A stretch of DNA of 64,000 bases from Cinclus cinclus (lineage: Eukaryota > Chordata > Aves > Passeriformes > Cinclidae). The translations under genes were made by a program, and so were the position numbers. Under the pieces are notes generated by a model, which searched no databases, was not told the DNA's origin, and saw only the letters and a program-made list of their open reading frames with translations. Shown here one piece after another: positions 35,401 to 49,879 of this stretch (the first letter of the stretch is position 1; each line of letters begins with the position of its first letter). The stretch covers positions 35,164,654 through 35,228,653 of the forward strand of contig NC_085052.1 of the NCBI RefSeq assembly GCF_963662255.1, in the 5' to 3' direction.

Positions 35401-36640
35401 AGTTCATCTGGGAATTAAATGTGTTCCATGGTTATAGGTATCCACCAACAAAACTGAGTTTTGTGTTAGGATTGTCTGTGCCGCCGTCTCAGAAAATAAA
35501 CTGCTCAGTGTAGTCGTGAAAACTCCATTGGTGTCAGTTCCCCTTTCAAAGGATGCATTTATGCTTGAAACCCACGTCAATCAAAACAGGCCAGCCTGCC
35601 AGTCTGAGCTATTCTCTGCACTCAGCCACAGTTTTTTCTTGGACATTACACTCCTCTCAAAGGCTGTTTTTTTCTGGAGTCTTTACACATCTCAGCTCTG
35701 TAGTTACAGTTCCTTCCAATCCTATACTGCTAGCAAAACCAGTTTAGAGTTCTTTTTTCCCCTGCATCCTCAGGTTGTTAGCCACAGAACAAAATAAGAG
35801 TGAAATATTTTCCTATCTCCAAACTGGGACAACTCACTGATATAATTCCTAAGACACACTCATAAATTTATGTGAACTTTCCAGAAGCAAAGCTGGACAA
35901 CAACTCCTAACCACAACAGCAGATGGGTTTTAACAGCCACCTGGTCTGTGGCAGTGAGAACCAGTTGTAAACACCAATCGAGCCCAACCTGTACTGCCAG
36001 TATCCCCAGCCCCCAAAGTCAGAACAAACATAGCATTGCATTTCCAGCTTATGTCCCCAGGACTACTTGCAAAAACAAGCAACAAATTTAAGAGGGAGGC
36101 AATTTATTGTATCGCACAGTACACTGGAGATGGATAAGAGAGGTTAAGACTTCCAACACACTCAGCCAGGCACTGCAACACGTTACCCAGAGAAATTCTG
36201 CAGTCTCCCTACCACTTCCAGCAGGAGTTTGGACTAGTGCCCTCTGGAAACCCTTTCCAAAATGAGTTATCTGATGACTTTATGATGCAACAAAACAATT
36301 TCCCTTTTATTTTGTGAAAAGTTTGCTCTCCATTCTTTATATGTACAACAAAACTTTATTCAGAAATATTCACTGAGGCTTTAATCCTGTTGCCATAAAG
36401 AAAACAAGCATTCACAGAAAAATCAAATGAAATCACAGAACATTGGAACACAGCTTATAGGGACAAATATGTCACCTACAATAAGCAGGAAGAAACCAAG
36501 AAACAGTCTGCACTAGCAAGGTCATAGAAATATATCTGAAATAAAAATATCTATGCCCAGCTGTCACATAGCATTTACAGACTGGCAGAAAGAGCAGCAT
36601 TTTTAATTTTCCACAAAAGTATCTTCTACACTGCCAGTCG

Positions 36641-36658
36641 AGGGGGTGGGGGGAGGGA
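36641..36658 (+). other. G-rich tract with quadruplex potential
   Basis: The tract GAGGGGGTGGGGGGAGGG has enough GGG runs to form a G-quadruplex on the plus strand. It is isolated in AT-rich DNA, and no gene context is visible. Confidence 0.5.
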
Positions 36659-39600
36659 GAATCTCTGATAAATCTCATGGAAATATATGTGTAGGCTTCA
36701 TATTGAACTGATTATCTTTTTTTTTTTCCTGTAAGCAACAGTAAAAGTGAAAAAGAGAGCAAGAGAATAGTTGCTTTTTCATTATTTGGACAGAAGCAGT
36801 TAAGAGAGCGAAGAAAGGAAGACAGGTCTTTACTCAGTGTTTCCTCCCTCTCAATTGCAAGCAGAATTAATGAAGCGCAATCGTCCCAGCAGACTTCTGT
36901 TTTCCCTCCTCAATACCCTAGTCTTTCTCCAGACTGGTATGCTGCTCTTGCCATTTTTAGGGCACATTGTGCAATAAACTATTGCTTACCTAGAATAAAA
37001 GGCTCTCCAAATTCCCTGGAAGGACACAGACAAACCTCAAACTGCAGGACAAGCTATGCTGCAGAAGCACCCTGAGTACATTTTCAGCAAAGCCAGGAAT
37101 GGGGCTGTGACAAGCAGTAAACAGCATAACACCCTCCTACAGCGCCAAGAAGAAAATGAGTAAGGAGTGAGTCTTAAATTAGAAGTACCCCTCTGCTACT
37201 GCAAACATACCCGGTTTTGGCACAGAAGGACATACAGGATTCACCTATGGTGGTTAGCCTAGCAAACCCAGAGTAGGAACATTGCCTTGTACCCTGATAC
37301 TTCTCTTTCAATTCTATGATTAGGGTGAGGTATTGCACCCATCCAGATCTCTGGACGGCAAGAAAATAGAAAAACATTATTCCCATCTCAGAACTGATTA
37401 GTCAAGCAGAGTTTTATGGCCAGCTCACAGATTTTGGACAAGAACTGTCTGAGGCTGTGACAGCTCAAAAGAAACATCCTCTATACAGCAGTTAGTGGAG
37501 ATCCACTAACCTCTGTTTTCACTCATATCACTACCTAAAGTGACCCAGCCTGCCCTCAGATCCTCTGGAAAAAGGCTGCTTGCCTCAGGCAAAATCCCAT
37601 TTACTGTTTCTGCTGCTTTTGCTGCACTCAACCCCACACAGCTATGCTAGCACCAAGGTCTGCAAGGACAAGAAAAAAAATACCCAACTCTGCTATTATT
37701 CTAGAAACACACATTTCTAAAGTTGTTTCTTATGTGTCTTTAAAAGAGTCTACTTTGCTCCAGGTCTGTAAGCAGTCACAGTGCCAGGCAGACACCTACA
37801 AAGAGAGAGCTGAAGGATGATGTCAGGAAAATGATCACCAAACCAAAAGGATGTTCAATGCAATGAACATGGCCTAAAACACCTTTCAGGTGACTCAGTA
37901 TTTTTTTCAGTAAGCTCACTGAAACTGATACAGATTCACCATTTAGATTCTTAGTTCAGGATTCGGGCTTATCATATGTCAGATCATTTTTGGAAAAGAT
38001 ATTAACTGAAAAAACAATGGCAAATTACATGGCTGGTTTTGTAAACTAATTCTAGTAGCAACAGCACCAAAATATTTTGCTGCAGCGTATTTTATAACAG
38101 CTGGAATCAAGTAAACATGGGGAAAAGTGCCTTACCTAGAAGCAGCACCTTTCACTAGCCCAACCAGCCCTCCTGGAAAAGAAGGAGCAGTTTCCAAGGT
38201 ATGAGTTGAACAGCAGTGATCAAAGTTCAATTATCAATTGAGTAAACCAATTTTTTTAAAGAAAAGAGAACTTCAAACAAACAAACAAAAACCCTGGCAC
38301 AAATATAACTTAAGATCACTGAGAATTTAAATACAACCCTCCTGGAGGGGCATTTCTTGAAGAGAAAAATAATACAGACAAGGAAGGAAGTCCAGATTAA
38401 AGCGTGCACCAGGTAATCTTGCTTATTTTCAGCACAGGACAGACAAAGGCGAATGTGCTCTCAAGTACAGAGCGCATCAGATTTTCCTTCTGGAACCACA
38501 GTATTTTCCAAACCCTTCCCAATTTCTGCATAAACAATTCACCCTTGTACAGCCTTTGCAGCCAGGGGTAAACAGAAAACTCATTCTAATTTGGGAAAAA
38601 TACAATTTACACTTTTGTCTACTCCAAACAAGTCAAATGCAGTCACTTTTTTTAGTTTGCCATTAAAACATTACAGGTTTTTAAGCTCTGATGTTTTTTC
38701 CTGATCTACATAAACTGCATTTAACATCTCTTTGCAAATGAATGAGTTTGATACCAACAGAAACCCAGTGCTGCAGGGTAAAATAGTCCCTGATTTATTT
38801 TAGAGAATATACTTAGAAAAAAGAAAGTAAGGTATATGTAGATGTTTAGCTCTATTATATAAGAATTAGTACAACTCAATTTACAAACTCTTGGCTGCAT
38901 TGGGGAAATATCAGTACCTTTCTAATATTTTAATGATGTCACAGGGTAAGCTGAAGTTAATGGAGTTGCACTGTGGATTAATTCAGACCAATTGGGATGG
39001 TAAATTAATTGAAGGTTTGTCACTCTTGCACAACACCACCACCACAATTAAACAAGCCTTTGTGGAAGTTTCAGCTGCTGCTGCTCCACCTCTGTGCCCA
39101 AACTGGAGTCACACAGCAGTGCTGTTTGAAGAAAACATGAGTGTGTGCCTGAGCTACTGCTAAAGGGCCTGAGAGCTCACAGGATCCGGAGGGAATTCAG
39201 GCATCTCCCACCTCCAGGCACTACAGGGGGAGCAGCACTGCTGTGCACAAGTGTGTGCTAGCACATCACTCAGCTGAGGTAGCAGTTTAAGCCTCACTAT
39301 GGATCCAGCAGGGCTGCCTCTGGATGGCTCCAGAGGGTCACAAAGCAACGTGAGTGGATCTTGCCCTGCATTCTCTGTGACACAGCAGTGCATTCCACTG
39401 TGCATAGCAGCCATTCCTCTCTGATCCCCTGCCATCAGCTTTTAGCCAGCTGAGCTAACCCATTCACATCGAGGAGACTGACACTGTAATGCCGATGGAC
39501 TTGTACCCCTGTACATGTAAGAGCATTTGGGATTTGATGTGACTGGTCAGAGGTATCATCCTAGTGCCTGGAACCCGGAGCACTGCAGGGTGCATCCCCC

Positions 39601-42600
39601 ACAGAGAAGCCTTTGCTTCTCCCTGCACTTCACGTTCCTGCCCAGGTATGCAACACAAGGGCCCAACCCTGCCCTGCCTGCTCTACCTCAGTCACCCTTC
39701 CCACACCAGCCTAAAGCATGGCTGTCTCTGCACCAGAACACACCCACTCACTGACCCACACACCATGGGGTGCACAACCTTGTCTTCATTCATCTCAGCT
39801 TTGGCTGATTTATATTTTCATGTCTTCTAGCAAGAGACAAATAAAGCTGTGCACAGAGACAAGCCACAAAGTTAGATCAGAATGTCAAAACAGGCAGAAT
39901 TCTAAAAGACTAATTTTGAAAAGCTGTCCTTCATAACAATTCCTCTTAATTGAACTGTTTCAAGTAAATTTTCACTGAATTCTAATTTTCATTAACAAAT
40001 ATTATGACCCAGGATATTCTATGATTGAGTAAGAGTTTTGTTGCTTTTTTTTTCTTTTCCTCCTGATGGATACTGCCATGATAACTACAATGAAATGCAC
40101 TCCTCCTACTCTGGTAATAAGGTATACATTCAATTTTAAATTATAGAAGGCAATGTTTTTTTTTGGTGTTGTTACTTTTAGTAACACCAATCAGGCAAGC
40201 TGGAGATGTTATTTCTACCCTGGAGAGTCTTGTGCAATGTTTTAAATTTTAACGGGAAATAAGTGATTCCAGCTTTTATGACAACACAATTCTCAGTGAC
40301 TTCTCCTGGTATTATTTTTCTGGGAATTGATGCACACTGCAGACTAACATAAACTTCTATGAGCACCTTGAGAGAAATACGCATTTAAAAGTTTATTCAG
40401 GCAAGGCAGATTACACTGAGAAGACTACATTAGCACACACTAAGCAGAATAGAGCCTGATCTCCACTCTGCCTACATTCTCCTCATACATAAGTGGACAA
40501 TTTAGTTTAAAATTCCTACTTCTATCTGGATGCAGGTCCATTCCTGTCAAGCCGAACACAGATTTTTTTGTGAGAATAACTGGAAACAGTTCTTCCTAGG
40601 CTACAACAAGTAACAATCAAAATTATGTAAGTGTAAATAGTTTCCAAAAGTAATTTAAGAATATTGATACTGGAAAATTAATTTTTCAAGACAAAAGACA
40701 GCAAGCATCATGAGGAGTTCTGAGATTTTATTCAGCATTAGCTCAGTTTAGATCCTGGGATAGATGGCACAAACTGAAAACAAGCAACTACAATGCAGGT
40801 TGATAAGCCTGAAGGAGCAGTATAGATACCTTGCAGAATTCTTGTGTCCTATGGGCATTTTTTTCATTCTAAATAGCTTCTGTAAGGCTACTCTGCCTGC
40901 CTTCCACGAGATGAAAATGTAGCTCTCTCCTAAACAACTGTTTGCAGACAATGCCAATTACAGTGATGGCCAAACCCACGTGGAAATCAACCTGTCCCAC
41001 CCCCTGCACTCCAATGCAGCAGAAAGTTTTGAAGGGAAAATTACCAAGTACCCTTTCTACTAATAAGCTCTAAAAACAGATCTGTAGAAAGTAGAGAGGG
41101 ATAAGAAGAATAATTTAGAAACAGCACTACATAGTAACAGGTGGCTGAACACAGAAATATATTCCATTTTAGATTTTTAACAGGTCCTAGTTCCTTCCTC
41201 ACACAATACATCCATCTTTTTAAAGTACCATTAAAGATTCATTCAAATAAACACCCTTAAACAAATGAAATCTGAAGCCAGTAGCTTCTTTTAAGGACAT
41301 AAAGTGCCCTTTTTCTACCTGTTTCATGTCTCTGGCTGTATTTTCCAAACAATGAAAATAGCGCTAACTGTATGGATAGAGAGCTAAGGTAAAGTTATCT
41401 TCTGGCACAGCTGCCAAGAAGCAATGCACAAAAAAGAATATACTAAGACTTCATTCTGCAATACAAATTGGTATTTTGGTATTAAGTGTATATGAAAAAA
41501 AATTCACCAACAAATGTTCTTCACTCAGGAGAAATATCAGCATAATAGTTCTACAGAAATGGCAGGAAACCGCTGCAGAAGAAACTTGTTTCTATGGAAA
41601 ACATGGAAAGAATTGGACTAGTGTACTGTAGACAGTTGAATTTATCTCTGCATCTGACTTGAATATTACAGATTTAAATATAGGATCTGTAGATAAAAAT
41701 AGTCAGCCTTCTCCCCAGCATGATCCTAACTCCACAGAAACATACACAACTGCTCCATTAAGAGCTAAGCTAACTGCTTTGACTGAAAATTAGGATTTTA
41801 GCCTTCTCACAAAATTACAGGGACTCCCAGAAAAATATACGCACCGTGTTTCCAGTTTGTTGGTAATGTTACCCAGTCCAGTTCTTAGGAAGTGTGCTTT
41901 CATGCACAGTGTTCTCAATCCTAAAATGATGACTAATTATTCTCTTTTCCCTTGAATGAAGGTCAGAATAAGCACTTCTAAAGAGCTCACGTGTATAAAC
42001 ATTTGAACAAACAAAAGCTACAACAGAAACACAGTAGGAGTTAAAGAGTTTGGCTCACAACATGGTTGGTGTGCTTTGCTATCCTCCTAAAAGGAGGGGA
42101 CAAGATGTAGGTGTTAAATAAGTTAGGTGTACCCTAACTTGCTTACAGTTTTATATACAAAGAGCCAAGGTTAAAGCATCAGTTAAAAGGTACCTTTCCA
42201 CACAGGAGACAGATACTCAGATGAGTTTCATCTGCTTTTTTGGTCAGGGTTTCATATATGACACAGATTTTAATAAGCTTCAGTTAACTGCTTCTGAAAG
42301 GCTCTCAATCCCAATTTTGTAAGAATATGACATGAAAAATATTTTTAATTGTTTATCTGAATGAAACTCTAAATTTGTAAATAGGAAACAGTTTATTCCC
42401 AATATGTGTTTAACAGCTGCATTCTTCTGAGACAGTGGAATGTGGAGAATACTGACAGAAATTAGCATGGGAGAGTTGTGCTGGGCAAAAGATTCAATAG
42501 AGAAGGTGCACAAGAAGCTCAAAGTTTTAACAAGACAGAGAGACAACATGCAAAAAGAAGGGATGAAAAAACTCTCCATGGCAGAAAGAGAATGGTGCAA

Positions 42601-44639
42601 ACCTCCAAAGTCTGCAAGGAGCTCAGAAAAAGCAACCTCTCAGCACCCTGTTCTGTCCTTCTGCACTTCAATTCCCTAATTCATTCTAGTCTAACACAAC
42701 TGCAACTTCAGTCTTCTTGAAGCAATTAACAAGTCTGTTGCTCAGAACCAACATCAAAACTGATTGTCAGAGCTAAATGGTGCTCTGTCAGGCTGCCAGA
42801 ATGACTTTAAAAGAAATACATTATTATAATTTTAGGAAGTACATTAATGTCTCAAGTACAACTGACCTTCAATTTTCCATGTCAGGGTTAGGCAAGCATA
42901 CGTACTACTGCCAGGATGAAGGGCAAACTATTGCTGCAGCTGTTCTATTTATTTCTCTCAGCTTCCAAACTGTGCTAGTTCTTCCCTGCTTTGCAGTCAT
43001 ATGGCGAAGCCTCACCTAAGATAAGGGCTCCTGTGACAAGACACAATGCTTGCCTCAGAGAATTCAGGGGTTAAATAGCCAAGACTAGCAAATGGTAGAA
43101 ATAATGGAGGAAGCTGGAGATAATGCTCCTCGCCCAAGGTCACAGAGCAGGACATGAACACAACCCCTACCTAGACTTCCCTTTTTAATAGGTCATATTT
43201 TCACTCACCTTCAGCTGAACTTTCCTCTTTGCTGCTTCTCCTCAGTTCCAAATAATTAATTCTCCAGCTCTTAGGTCAAGATTTCTGTTCACATATGATA
43301 ATATTAACCAACCAAGAAGTCTCATGCTGCCATATTAAAAGCACTGGCAAGATCAAAACATTTTAGCCAAGAATTTTGCTGCAGGTTTCTTTATCCATAT
43401 ACATTTAGAATTCTCTTCTTTACTGATACTGTGTAATTAATTCTGTGTCTGTCTGTCCATGGAAAGGACTTAATTTCTGTAATTCATAGCAAGACATGAA
43501 GAAATTCTGCATGTGGATTAACTGCAGCATTTCCTCTGCCCCATAGGTATTTTGATTTTGTAGTTTACTGCAAATATGGCAACAAACTTAGTAGTGTAAA
43601 GGCAAACTGTGAGTTCTGCTACTAATAAAAATTCACCACTTTTACATGTAAGACCGGATCACCCATCCAAATAACTTGGAACCAGAAAGAAAATCTAACT
43701 AGTAACCTGTTCTAGATAAACAAAACTGTTGTCTTGACATTAGCCAGACAAAGTTATTGCATTGAATAAAGTTGACAGACATGATTTTTGGAAGTGCTAA
43801 ATACAGCTCCTACTGACCCTAACTGTGGTAATAAAGTGACATTTTAAAAACTGAGATTGTCCATTGCTCAATTACCCTAAATCAGTTTGTCTAAGAGAGT
43901 ATCCTTTGGCTACCTTCTATTAATTACAGCATAGCAACAGAAGCAGTTTTAAGTGCCTTAAGCCTTTGAAAGAATGATGGTCACATGATGTTCTGTCATC
44001 CTCCTTGGACTTCACACCTAGATTCTGCACCTTCCTAGTTACATTTTCTGCTAGGGGTACAATACAAACTACTGTGTAACTCTAAATCACCCAGAAAAAA
44101 ACAAGGAGACCGTGTGTTGATTAGTAGGGAAATTGGAAGTGTACAGTAGACAGTGAGGATGAGTAACATCAACAGTAGATTTCTTTTTGTTATCCAAACT
44201 GATGGTGCACATCGCCCACAGCTGCCCCTCTTAACCAGCCATCAGCATCCAGTAAAAACTGCTGGATATTGGGAGTCCTTTACCTAAATGTCATGAAGTA
44301 TTGTTTGAACAGAGGAACAGTGTGAGTAAAAATCATCTAGAACTATTCTCTAATACTCACGTAAATTACATCACCTAACTTAAGATCCTGAAATACACCG
44401 TCTCACATATTTAACAGTACACTTTATATAATAAAAATTCAATGGAGCATAAGGTGGTTGCTGTAGCAACTGGATGAAATAGTTCCACATGAACTAGATA
44501 AGATGAGAAAAATGCATGAGATGTCCTGGTAAGAAATCTGGATGCTGACGTCTGAATACAATGTACCAACTTAAAGATTGCTCAGTACTCTTCAGACTCT
44601 ATGGGTGATGAAAGAGGAGGAGAACTCCAAAGGGCTGGC

Positions 44640-45351
44640 TGTCCCTTGGTCAGGATAGCAAATGGCATAGTGCAGCTCCCTTAGGCTGTGGTTTGTGGAG
44701 GCCCATGGGCCTGCCATGGCTCCACCCATAGCCTTGCCCCAGAGGGATGTCCCTTGAATGGGATGTCCCTTGATTGGGCTGTGATTAGCTTATCTCAAGC
44801 CTCCTGGAAGGATGCTCCTTAGGTGGACATACCTTTTCTTATCATGGTGAGCTATCCCTGAATAGCTTCTGTTATCCCACCATGCCCTAGTACCCATGTT
44901 AATCCTTTGTAACCCATTGGTCTTTCCCCCTTGGTACCACCCTTGCTCCCCCCCATAAAAACCCAAGTATTTCACCCAGTTCGGAAGGGAGCAGTCGTTG
45001 CTGGCCCCCCTCACAGAGCTGCTGGATAATAAAGGAATCTCTGTGGAATTTGCCATACGATGCTTCCCACCTCTCTGTCCCCAAGTTGGCCTGGGATAGC
45101 CTCGCAAGCAGAGCTGGAATCACTGAGATGAAATCACTGATCAGAGCTGGTCGCTTGTGGCCATGGCCACCGCTTGCTGAGGCTTATCCGGTGGCTGGGA
45201 GATCAGCCAGAAGACCCCCTAGAAGGCAGTTCCTTGTGGGACCCTTTCTCTGGGAAGGTTGGCGGCTTCCTGGGTCTGGAGCACTGGATCGCCAGGGACC
45301 CCCTGCTAGGGACCCCCTAGCAGCCTACAGTGGTGAAGTACTGTGACAACA
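44640..45351 (+). mobile_element. Second solo LTR, different family, plus strand
   Basis: The segment has the layout of an LTR. It is GC-richer than its surroundings, with ATAAAAACCCAAG (TATA-like, 44955-44961), then AATAAAGGAATCTC (signal 45028-45033) 70 nt downstream, a U5-like tail of about 320 bp and an end in GTGACAACA at 45351. The start is uncertain: candidate TG dinucleotides are at 44640 and 44687. No inner primer site, polypurine tract or retroviral frame flanks it, and I found no target duplication, so it is scored as a solo LTR. It contains small internal repeats (GGATGTCCCTTGA twice near 44741-44773; GGGACCCCCT twice near 45294-45317). It shares no obvious sequence with the other LTRs in the window. 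Confidence 0.75.
44955..44961 (+). promoter_or_regulatory. TATA-like box of the second solo LTR
   Basis: ATAAAAA is preceded by a C-run and lies about 70 nt upstream of the AATAAA at 45028-45033. The spacing suits an LTR U3/R promoter. Present activity is unknown. Confidence 0.55.
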
Positions 45352-48300
45352 GTTGGATGATCAATTCTTTGGTTCCAAAAAATAAGCAGGTTTCCGTGAC
45401 TAAAGCATAATTCTTGTCCCCTAACAATTTTATTTATAACAAATCCCATGTCAAAAAGTGAAACAGTGAAGCCACAAACCAAAAGAAATTCAATCTTCAA
45501 GCTGAACAGTGACTTTACTGAGCAATGCTGTAAACTGGCTTGCATGTGAGTGCAGAATTAGACACAATGACTTCTGAAGATGCTTCAGAGTCTACATACC
45601 ATTCTGTGGTTCCATTTAAGCTGCATGTTTGGCCTCTCATTTCAGAGCTTGTCCTGTCTTAATTCAGGCCCACATACTGTTTCTCTTGAACTGAAAAGGA
45701 ATGGAAAAGGGTTTTGAAAACTCTCACTACTTACTCATGTTTAAAAGAAGTGAATTTTCAAATAAGAAAAAGAAATAGAATTGATGCTTTACAATGATTT
45801 TTAAAAAACCTCCTGCCATTTAAAAAAAAATGCATAAGTTGTAGAGGCAGCTTCAGTTCCAATCAAATGCCTGAGACCTCAGGATTGGAAGCACTGAAGA
45901 GAGGGTGCTCCTGTGAGGGGAGGGGGAGGGAGAGGACATGTGGTTAACTTAGTCCCTGTACACACATACTAGATATAGAACTTAAAAGAATAAAAAAAAA
46001 TCCATGCAGCCTTAATAATGTATCTTTAATCTAAAAGCCTTACACTTTCTACCATTTTTGTTTAATTCAAAACATAAATGCTTTATTTTTGCAGTAGTTT
46101 TTTCCCTGCTGTGGTGTCTTTTGAAATCCAATAGCAGTGTGAGCATATAGTAAATTAGTCTTCAATCATTCAAAAGTCAAGCTGAAAGATGGACTAGGAG
46201 TAAAATAAAAACACACAACCATATTGCTGTGGTAAGTATTTGAGCTAATACTATATGTAATTGCACAGCTAATGCCAGCTTCAGCTTATAGAATCTCAGG
46301 TGCCCACGTTAACACTTTAACACAAGAAATATCAGAATATCAGATATCAAATATCAGATAGTGAAGAACTGGTGTCAGATGTGACTTTAAACCTCTGGGA
46401 ATAAAATTGTGCAAAAAATCTTCTCAGAGGAAGAAACCATGTGGTACATACACAAGTGTGTGGTTACATACACAAGCGTATGGTAACTTGTTCCTCACCA
46501 TTTCCAGCACGGTGCTACCACAGGATGCATGGGAGGATGTGCAGCAACCCTGCAGTGTGAGCTGATCCTTAGCTGTAAGTACAGTCTAACAAAGGCAACC
46601 TATGCAAAATAGATCTCCTGCAGCTGGAGGGGGAGGAGGAGACATCTCAACGTCTCAGTGTTCCCTTCCACTGTTGGACATTAGCCTAAGTGGCCACAGT
46701 TACAGTCAACACTGCTGGGAAACTAACTTCTTGGAAACACAGCAGTGAAGAGAAGAAACTACTGGACACAGGGAAGACTATCTGAGTATGAGCTGATACT
46801 GGATTTCCTACTGAAAGCTCTGTGCTCACATCACTTTCTGGCAAAGTACCATTCACATACTGCAAACTAACAGGACTCCCCTTTCAATTGACACAAAAGC
46901 ACAGTGGCACCACACCTGTAGGCTCCTTTAGAATGTTAGGAGGAAACCAATGTGAAATGGTTCAACTGTGAAACTGACCCATGAGCCTCCAGAAGACAGT
47001 TTTTCCCAAAAGCATTTTAAGGAGCATCCAGGCTTTCTTTCCACTGACTTCATTTATGTCAGCCAAGCAGATTCAAATCTTCCACTGGCTAAAGTGCCTT
47101 CAATATCTGGCTACTGCTTTACACAGTCCATTGTTTTTTCACTCCAGTTCTCTACCTGATTTTTGACCTAAGTAGTGCTTTACACTCCAAAATTCAGTAC
47201 AGTTTTAATGCACTGATTAATGTAAAAAGGTATGTCATATCAGGGTGTCTTGGTTTTGAGACAAATGAGAACAAAACATTCTGAAAGGGTGTCTCCTCTA
47301 AAGACAGGACGTCTTTGTTGAATACCACAGCCTGCAATCACAGCTTGTTTTTGAACTCAGGGCTCCAAAAGAATTCTGCTGCCTTCTCTTCCCTTGGAGA
47401 TTGAGGCACAGGACTCATGTCAGGGCATAAAGCAGATGAGAGGGGATGCAGGACCATAACATCACCCCAGGACACAGAGACACACAAAAGCCCATTTCTT
47501 AACAGTTTTACAGTAGGTAATCAGAAACTCTCCAACAAATGTTTCTGGGGTGGGGAGGGGGCTTCAGGGGGCAGGCACAACACAGATTTTGGATAACCAG
47601 AAGCTATGTGCTATAAGTGAGGATACATATCTGGGAATGTAGTTTAACTGTTGCAAACCTGCTGTCCCAGAAACTTGGGGAAAAAAAAGTAAACCTCTGT
47701 CAGTTTAGTACTAGCACAAGGAATCCACAAATACATTTTTGTCTGAACAAACACATCATATCTAGTGTACCAAAAAAGAGGGCAAGACAAGCCTCTTACC
47801 TCAGTTGTAAGTGCCTGAAGCTCCAACAGCAGCCCACAACTTCTGTGAAAAATTTCCCACCACCTGTAAAAACTGCAAAAATTTTTACTACTCAAAAAAG
47901 AAGTCCCATTCATGCCCTTTGCCAAACCCAATCCCACATAATACTAAGTATTCCATTCCAAGTGTGACAGTTCTAGAACCTTTAGCAACAGGACATTTGA
48001 TTCAGTGACAGAAGATGCAAAAAAGAACAGGAAAAAAAAAAAGACTAAAAGAAAAATGAGCAAACAAAAAAGAGAGACAAAAAAACCTCAACCAAAATAA
48101 CAAAAAAAAAAAAAAAGAAACCAACAAAACACCCATACCCCCAATCTCAATCAGTTTGAAAACAGACTGAAAAAGGAATTATTTCCAGAAATCTTAACTT
48201 TATTACTTTTCCATTCTATGAAATAGTCCACACTAATAAACTGCAATCTAGTTACATCTTCATAAGCAAAGAATTAAAGTATGGTAACATAATTAATGCC

Positions 48301-49710
48301 AACCAGGATGTATTTATGGGAAAAGCATCTCAACCAACTTGATGAGATTAAAAGTTCATATTAAAAAGAAAATTGCTTGATGTAGTTAGAATTTTATGTG
48401 GATAAATTAGACTGGGTACTTCCTGAAATGCTGACTGAGAACTTGAAATGAAAAAACACATACCACATGCTAATCAAATTAAAAACTGATTAAGTGACAA
48501 ATCTCAGTTGAAAGCTGTAGCAGAAAATCCTCATCAGAGGAGCAAGGGTTTTAATGGGTTCCTGAAGGCTCTACACACTTTTAATAATTTACTTTTTACA
48601 ATTAGCTACCCAATGGGAAAAAATAACAGTAAAATCTGTAGATGAGACAGAGGTAAAATCAAGAAATGGGGTGTGCCATGAATGTACAAGGACAAATACC
48701 AGCTAGAACAGCTTGCACTTTAATACTTCTAACCATAAACACAAGCAAACCTTTCAGGACACTCAAGGCTGGGAGAAGGAATCTTTCTGAATCCCTGTGT
48801 CACAGGATACCAGTAGGGACTCTGAAGTGTTTCTGTCTGGCTTGTTCTCCTCCCAGAGGCACTTGAGCTCTTTAACACCCTTGATTCCAAAGGGCTTCTC
48901 TGTGTGTGTATGTGTACACTCATCTCAATGCACATGCAGGACCACAGAACAGTACCTTCTTCCTGAGGGTAACAAAGGGCAACACGTGCTACTTACACAA
49001 GAAGATTCACATGTTGCCATGGAGATATGATACCTTTTTGATGGATACAAGTTCCTCACTAAGGTGAGGGATGAAATTAAACATCCCTGCGTCACTGCAC
49101 TCCAAACAATGCACCAGAATCAGTGACAGCCAGCACCTCCTCCTCCCCAACATGCTCTTGAGGACTGGGAAATTTATTTACAAAAAGACAGAACAAAAAC
49201 TCAGCTGAAAATAACTAAAACCTCCCCTAAGTCAGTTCTTCAGTTTCTCAAGCTATTCCTGTAACTCCAATATTACTTTTCTCTTTTACTATCAAACTTT
49301 TCTTTAAAATCTCTAGTTTGAAGACAGCTGTGGTCAGCATTTTAAGTATCTCCAAAACAATCATTTGCAAAAACACAATCTGCGTTCAATCTTGAGACCA
49401 AGGGCCAGCAGAGTAGTTGCAATGAATAAGCAGCCATTTGCACTCACATTGATTGCCCTCATCAGGTTCAGAAATAAGGCTGCCAAATTGTTCTTCACTT
49501 ACTTTTTCTTTAAGTGTCCTATCCACAGAAATTCCCATCATACCATGATAGATACAACAGAAATACTTGCTAGGAAAGAAAATAATAAATTGGTAGAACT
49601 AAAAATTAATTTTTCTTATGATCATCGAAAGTCTGGAATAAAAACTGTTCTGAAAGTTAATGACTGCCCTTCATTCAAACTGGACAGTTTCATAAATAAT
49701 AAATCATATA
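45352..49710. other. AT-rich non-coding DNA
   Basis: No gene is recognised. It holds a roughly 20-bp tandem duplication at 46441-46484 and an A-rich low-complexity block at about 48018-48130. Open frames are short and family-free. Confidence 0.55.
46441..46484. repeat. Imperfect ~20-bp tandem duplication
   Basis: The motif GTGGTACATACACAAGTGT is followed directly by a near copy, GTGGTTACATACACAAGCGT. It is a short local duplication with no evident role. Confidence 0.75.
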
Positions 49711-49879
49711 TTCACTGGCACAGGTTACCCAGAGAAGCTGTGGAAGTGTCCAAGGCCAGGCTGGATGGGGCTTGGAGGAACCTGGATAGTTGAAGGCGTC
49801 CCCGGCCATGACAGGGGGTGGAAACTGTCTGATCTTACAGGACCCTTCCAGCCCAAACCACTCTTTAATTCTATTAGGT
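49711..49879 (+). mobile_element. CR1 LINE 3' end, short fragment
   Basis: The sequence matches the terminal part of CR1 in the plus direction: GGTTACCCAGAGAAGCTGTG, then AGGCCAGGCTGGATGGGGCT, then GGACCCTTCCAGCCCAAACC, finishing in a decayed ATTCTATTAG octamer tail. Only about 170 bp remain, and the copy is 5'-truncated and diverged. It lies within the 3' part of a 142-codon open frame (49365-49793) that appears fortuitous. Confidence 0.9.

Larger units (their letters stand above)
26694..44639. other. AT-rich non-coding DNA, no gene recognised
   Basis: Apart from the hairpin at 32396-32458 and a G-rich tract near 36641-36658, nothing in these 18 kb stands out. No CR1 terminus, LTR or domain-like reading frame was found. 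The longest open frames (about 105 codons near 42.4 kb) show no recognisable family features. Confidence 0.55.

Noticed and set aside
40163..40192. Small inverted repeat TTGGTGTT...AACACCAA
   Set aside because: The arms are only 8 bp, which is expected by chance several times in a window of this size.
49365..49793. 142-codon plus-strand frame
   Set aside because: Its 3' part is the untranslated end of a CR1 element and the rest looks like random AT-rich translation, so it is probably fortuitous.
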